Positions 61,777 through 63,142 of a stretch of DNA of 63,142 nt are shown in pieces (positions within the stretch are counted from its first letter, which is position 1; every line of letters starts with the position of its first letter). Source of the stretch: Clostridia bacterium (GTDB lineage Bacteria; Bacillota; Clostridia; Christensenellales; CAG-1252); the NCBI GenBank assembly GCA_024685775.1, contig JAIKVL010000002.1, forward strand, positions 1-63,142, written 5' to 3'. A program made the position numbers and the translations under genes. The notes beneath the pieces were generated by a model. It was not told the DNA's origin and searched no databases. It worked only from the letters and a program-made list of their open reading frames with translations.

Positions 61777-61853
61777 CGGGGTGTAGCGCAGCTTGGTAGC
61801 GCACGTGGTTTGGGACCATGGGGCCGGGAGTTCAAATCTCTTCACCCCGACCA
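61777..61853 (+). tRNA. tRNA-Pro(TGG)
   Basis: A 77-base cloverleaf with CCA encoded. The acceptor stem CGGGGTG/CACCCCG is perfect, and the anticodon loop TTTGGGA gives anticodon TGG. Confidence 0.97.
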
Positions 61854-61860
61854 TGTACTG

Positions 61861-61937
61861 GGGCCTTTAGCTCAGTTGGTTAGAGCGGTCGGCTCATAAC
61901 CGATTGGTCCGCGGTTCGAGTCCGTGAAGGCCCACCA
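61861..61937 (+). tRNA. tRNA-Ile2(CAT), modified at C34
   Basis: A 77-base cloverleaf with CCA encoded, acceptor stem GGGCCTT/AAGGCCC and anticodon loop CTCATAA (CAT). The TTTAGCTCAG start and CTCATAA loop resemble the Firmicutes isoleucine tRNA whose C34 is converted to lysidine rather than elongator methionine tRNA. It is not an initiator. The isotype is inferred by similarity. Confidence 0.85.
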
Positions 61938-61958
61938 CTTTAAATTAGGTAATAATGC

Positions 61959-62035
61959 GGTCCTGTAGTTCAGCTGGTTAGAACGCCAGCCTGTCACGCT
62001 GGAGGTCAAGGGTTCGAGCCCCTTTCGGATCGCCA
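61959..62035 (+). tRNA. tRNA-Asp(GTC) with an imperfect acceptor stem
   Basis: A 77-base cloverleaf with CCA encoded and anticodon loop CTGTCAC (GTC). The 5' acceptor strand GGTCCTG pairs with TCGGATC, leaving T6 opposite C67 unpaired and G7-T66 and G2-T71 as wobbles. Related tRNA-Asp genes normally have CAGGATC here. Confidence 0.92.
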
Positions 62036-62044
62036 TTTTTATAA

Positions 62045-62120
62045 GCCTTGGTAGCTCAGTAGGTAGAGCAGGGGACTGAAAATCCCCGTGTCGGTGGTTC
62101 GATTCCGCCCCAAGGCACCA
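62045..62120 (+). tRNA. tRNA-Phe(GAA)
   Basis: A 76-base cloverleaf with CCA encoded, acceptor stem GCCTTGG/CCAAGGC and anticodon loop CTGAAAA (GAA). Confidence 0.97.
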
Positions 62121-62125
62121 GCCCT

Positions 62126-62198
62126 GCTGGTGTAGCTCAACTGGCAGAGCAGCTGATTTGTAATCAGCAGGTTGTTGGTTCGATTCCAATCACCAGCT
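62126..62198 (+). tRNA. tRNA-Thr(TGT), CCA not encoded
   Basis: A 73-base cloverleaf with acceptor stem GCTGGTG/CACCAGC and anticodon loop TTTGTAA (TGT). The discriminator T is followed by CCG, so CCA must be added after transcription, unlike its neighbours. Confidence 0.96.
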
Positions 62199-62200
62199 CC

Positions 62201-62285
<85 letters not shown>

Positions 62286-62290
62286 AAGCA

Positions 62291-62318
62291 AAAAAACCGC
62301 CTTTTCGGGCGGTTTTTT
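62291..62318 (+). terminator. Terminator of the tRNA cluster
   Basis: AAAAAACCGCC-TTTTCG-GGCGGTTTTTT, which is nearly symmetric and would also serve the converging integrase gene. Confidence 0.92.
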
Positions 62319-62366
62319 GCTGTTTTATGGCGATTTTTTATACTTGTTTATGCCTATTTATACCTA

Positions 62367-62390
62367 TTTTGTGACAATTTTTTGTGACAA
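62367..62390 (+). repeat. Direct repeat between tRNA-Tyr and the integrase
   Basis: TTTTGTGACAA occurs at 62367-62377 and 62380-62390. It overlaps the 3' end of the interval before the integrase stop and may be integrase arm-type binding sites; this is inference. Confidence 0.5.
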
Positions 62391-62394
62391 AAAA

Positions 62395-63142
62395 TCAGCT
62401 CAAAAGAGAAACGATCTTCGCCTTGTCCTGTTCCCATAGGTGACCGTACGTTTTGAGTATTTGTTCGGGCTTGTCTCCAATCAAATCGGCGACCACCATA
62501 TAATTCGCTCCGTGGTGGATGCACATAGAAACGAAGCTGTGACGAAGGGTGTGGAGCGTGATCTTCGGGACGCCCGATAATTCGATATAGTGGTAGAAGG
62601 CGCGCGTGACGGAAGACGGAGGGAGTGGGCGGGATCCGCCGAAAAGGAACTCCCCGGAGCGCACCTCGTCCGTGATATAGGCGTCGAGCTCTTTGATGAG
62701 GCGATCCGTGAGTGGGATCGTGAAGTCCTTCCCGGTCTTTGCCGCCGTGATCTTCCACTTTGAGCCGTCGAGCGTCTTCTTCGTGTAGGTCTTGTATATA
62801 TGGAGCGCGCCCTTTTTGTAGTCCTTCGGGGCAAGGGCGAACGCCTCGCCGCTTCGGCAGCCACACCAAAAGAGCAGGGTGAAGAAGGCGTGATACGTCG
62901 GATCCTCCACGACGGCGATGAAACGATCAAACTCTTCGACGGTCCAGTGCTTGAGCTTGTCCGCCGCCTCGCCGCCTTTCAGCGCCTTCGTTTGCTTTGG
63001 CAGCTTGACGCGCTTGAAAGGGTTGTCTATGTCGTAACGCTCCGAGAGCCAGTTCATAAAGGCGCAGAACTGCCCGCGCACGGTCTTGATATACTTGATC
63101 GAGAGCGGGGTGCCGTCCTTCTTCTTGGTGGCGATCAGGTCG
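62395..63142 (-). CDS. Tyrosine recombinase/integrase, 5' part missing
   Basis: The frame stays open to the window edge, so this is the C-terminal about 248 residues of a phage-type tyrosine integrase. Catalytic residues are visible: Arg in GCRSGEAF, Lys in AAKTGKDF, HTLRHSF, and the nucleophile Tyr in KTYGHL; the second His position is Asp (LIGDKPEQ), a variant common in Gram-positive integrases. The end of a SAM-like core-binding domain is included. Higher GC at third codon positions than neighbouring genes and the position beside tRNA-Tyr suggest an integrated element extending to the right. An internal GTG at 63081 is not the true start. Confidence 0.93.
   Translation of the reverse strand, partial: DLIATKKKDGTPLSIKYIKTVRGQFCAFMNWLSERYDIDNPFKRVKLPKQTKALKGGEAADKLKHWTVEEFDRFIAVVEDPTYHAFFTLLFWCGCRSGEAFALAPKDYKKGALHIYKTYTKKTLDGSKWKITAAKTGKDFTIPLTDRLIKELDAYITDEVRSGEFLFGGSRPLPPSSVTRAFYHYIELSGVPKITLHTLRHSFVSMCIHHGANYMVVADLIGDKPEQILKTYGHLWEQDKAKIVSLLS

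Noticed and set aside
61633-61777. Distant inverted repeat TTCCGCG/CGCGGAA after the exonuclease gene as terminator
   Set aside because: The loop is about 30 bases and no T-run follows; the nearby CCTCT/AGAGG hairpin is followed by A instead of T on the + strand.

Overview
The window reads as a chromosomal segment of a spore-forming member of the Bacillota, most likely an uncultured Clostridia lineage. The evidence is a complete spoIIIA operon, spoIVB, a GerW-type gene and two DacF/DacB-like carboxypeptidases, together with an HrcA/CIRCE heat-shock operon, mcsA-mcsB-clpC and an IspH-ribosomal protein S1 fusion of the kind known from Clostridia. The taxonomic call is an inference from gene content and order. 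Genes are densely packed, mostly on the + strand, with many 4 to 35 bp overlaps. Most promoters are sigma-A type with a 17 bp spacer, and several -10 boxes lie only 6 to 9 nt before the start codon, which suggests leaderless mRNAs.

Region by region. (1) 1-10200: the end of lepA (preceded by a fold-back artefact), hemW, hrcA-grpE-dnaK-dnaJ-prmA, rsmE-mtaB, a HIT protein and rpsU, the order known from Bacillus. (2) 10213-18409: dinB on the - strand, then a galU-like gene, mcsA-mcsB-clpC without ctsR, hpf and pgi. (3) 18443-24687: a TPP riboswitch controlling a ThiT-type transporter with a long extra N-terminal membrane region, an ABC ATPase-like protein that has lost nearly all catalytic motifs, an S41 peptidase lipoprotein and a NitT/TauT-type ABC importer. 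(4) 24676-29950: two divergent uncharacterised small proteins and a type IIA topoisomerase pair. (5) 30059-46458: spoIIIAA-AH, asp23/yqhY-nusB-folD-xseA-xseB-ispA, a 567-nt structured RNA followed by a small membrane protein, then dxs-tlyA-nadK-argR-recN-spoIVB. (6) 46510-53163: a membrane protein, dacF, an M50 protease, scpA-scpB, ytfI/ytfJ-like genes, dacB and rluB. (7) 53206-61630: surE, a YhiN-type flavoprotein, cmk-plsC-ispH/rpsA, pit with its DUF47 partner on the - strand, and a DEDDh exonuclease fused to an ASCH domain. (8) 61777-63142: six tRNA genes and a truncated tyrosine integrase abutting tRNA-Tyr.

The most remarkable locus is the RNA at 38614-39180 with its downstream membrane protein at 39203-39844. 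Position (ispA - RNA - membrane protein - dxs - tlyA - nadK - argR - recN), size, a closing stem that joins the two ends, and a DxxxD-bearing membrane protein all match OLE RNA and its partner OapA, a membrane-associated ribonucleoprotein first described in extremophilic and anaerobic Firmicutes. It appears to have its own promoter. Other points of interest are a thiT leader whose terminator hairpin also buries the ribosome binding site, the degenerate ABC ATPase, the exonuclease-ASCH fusion, and a tRNA-Asp gene with a mispaired acceptor stem.
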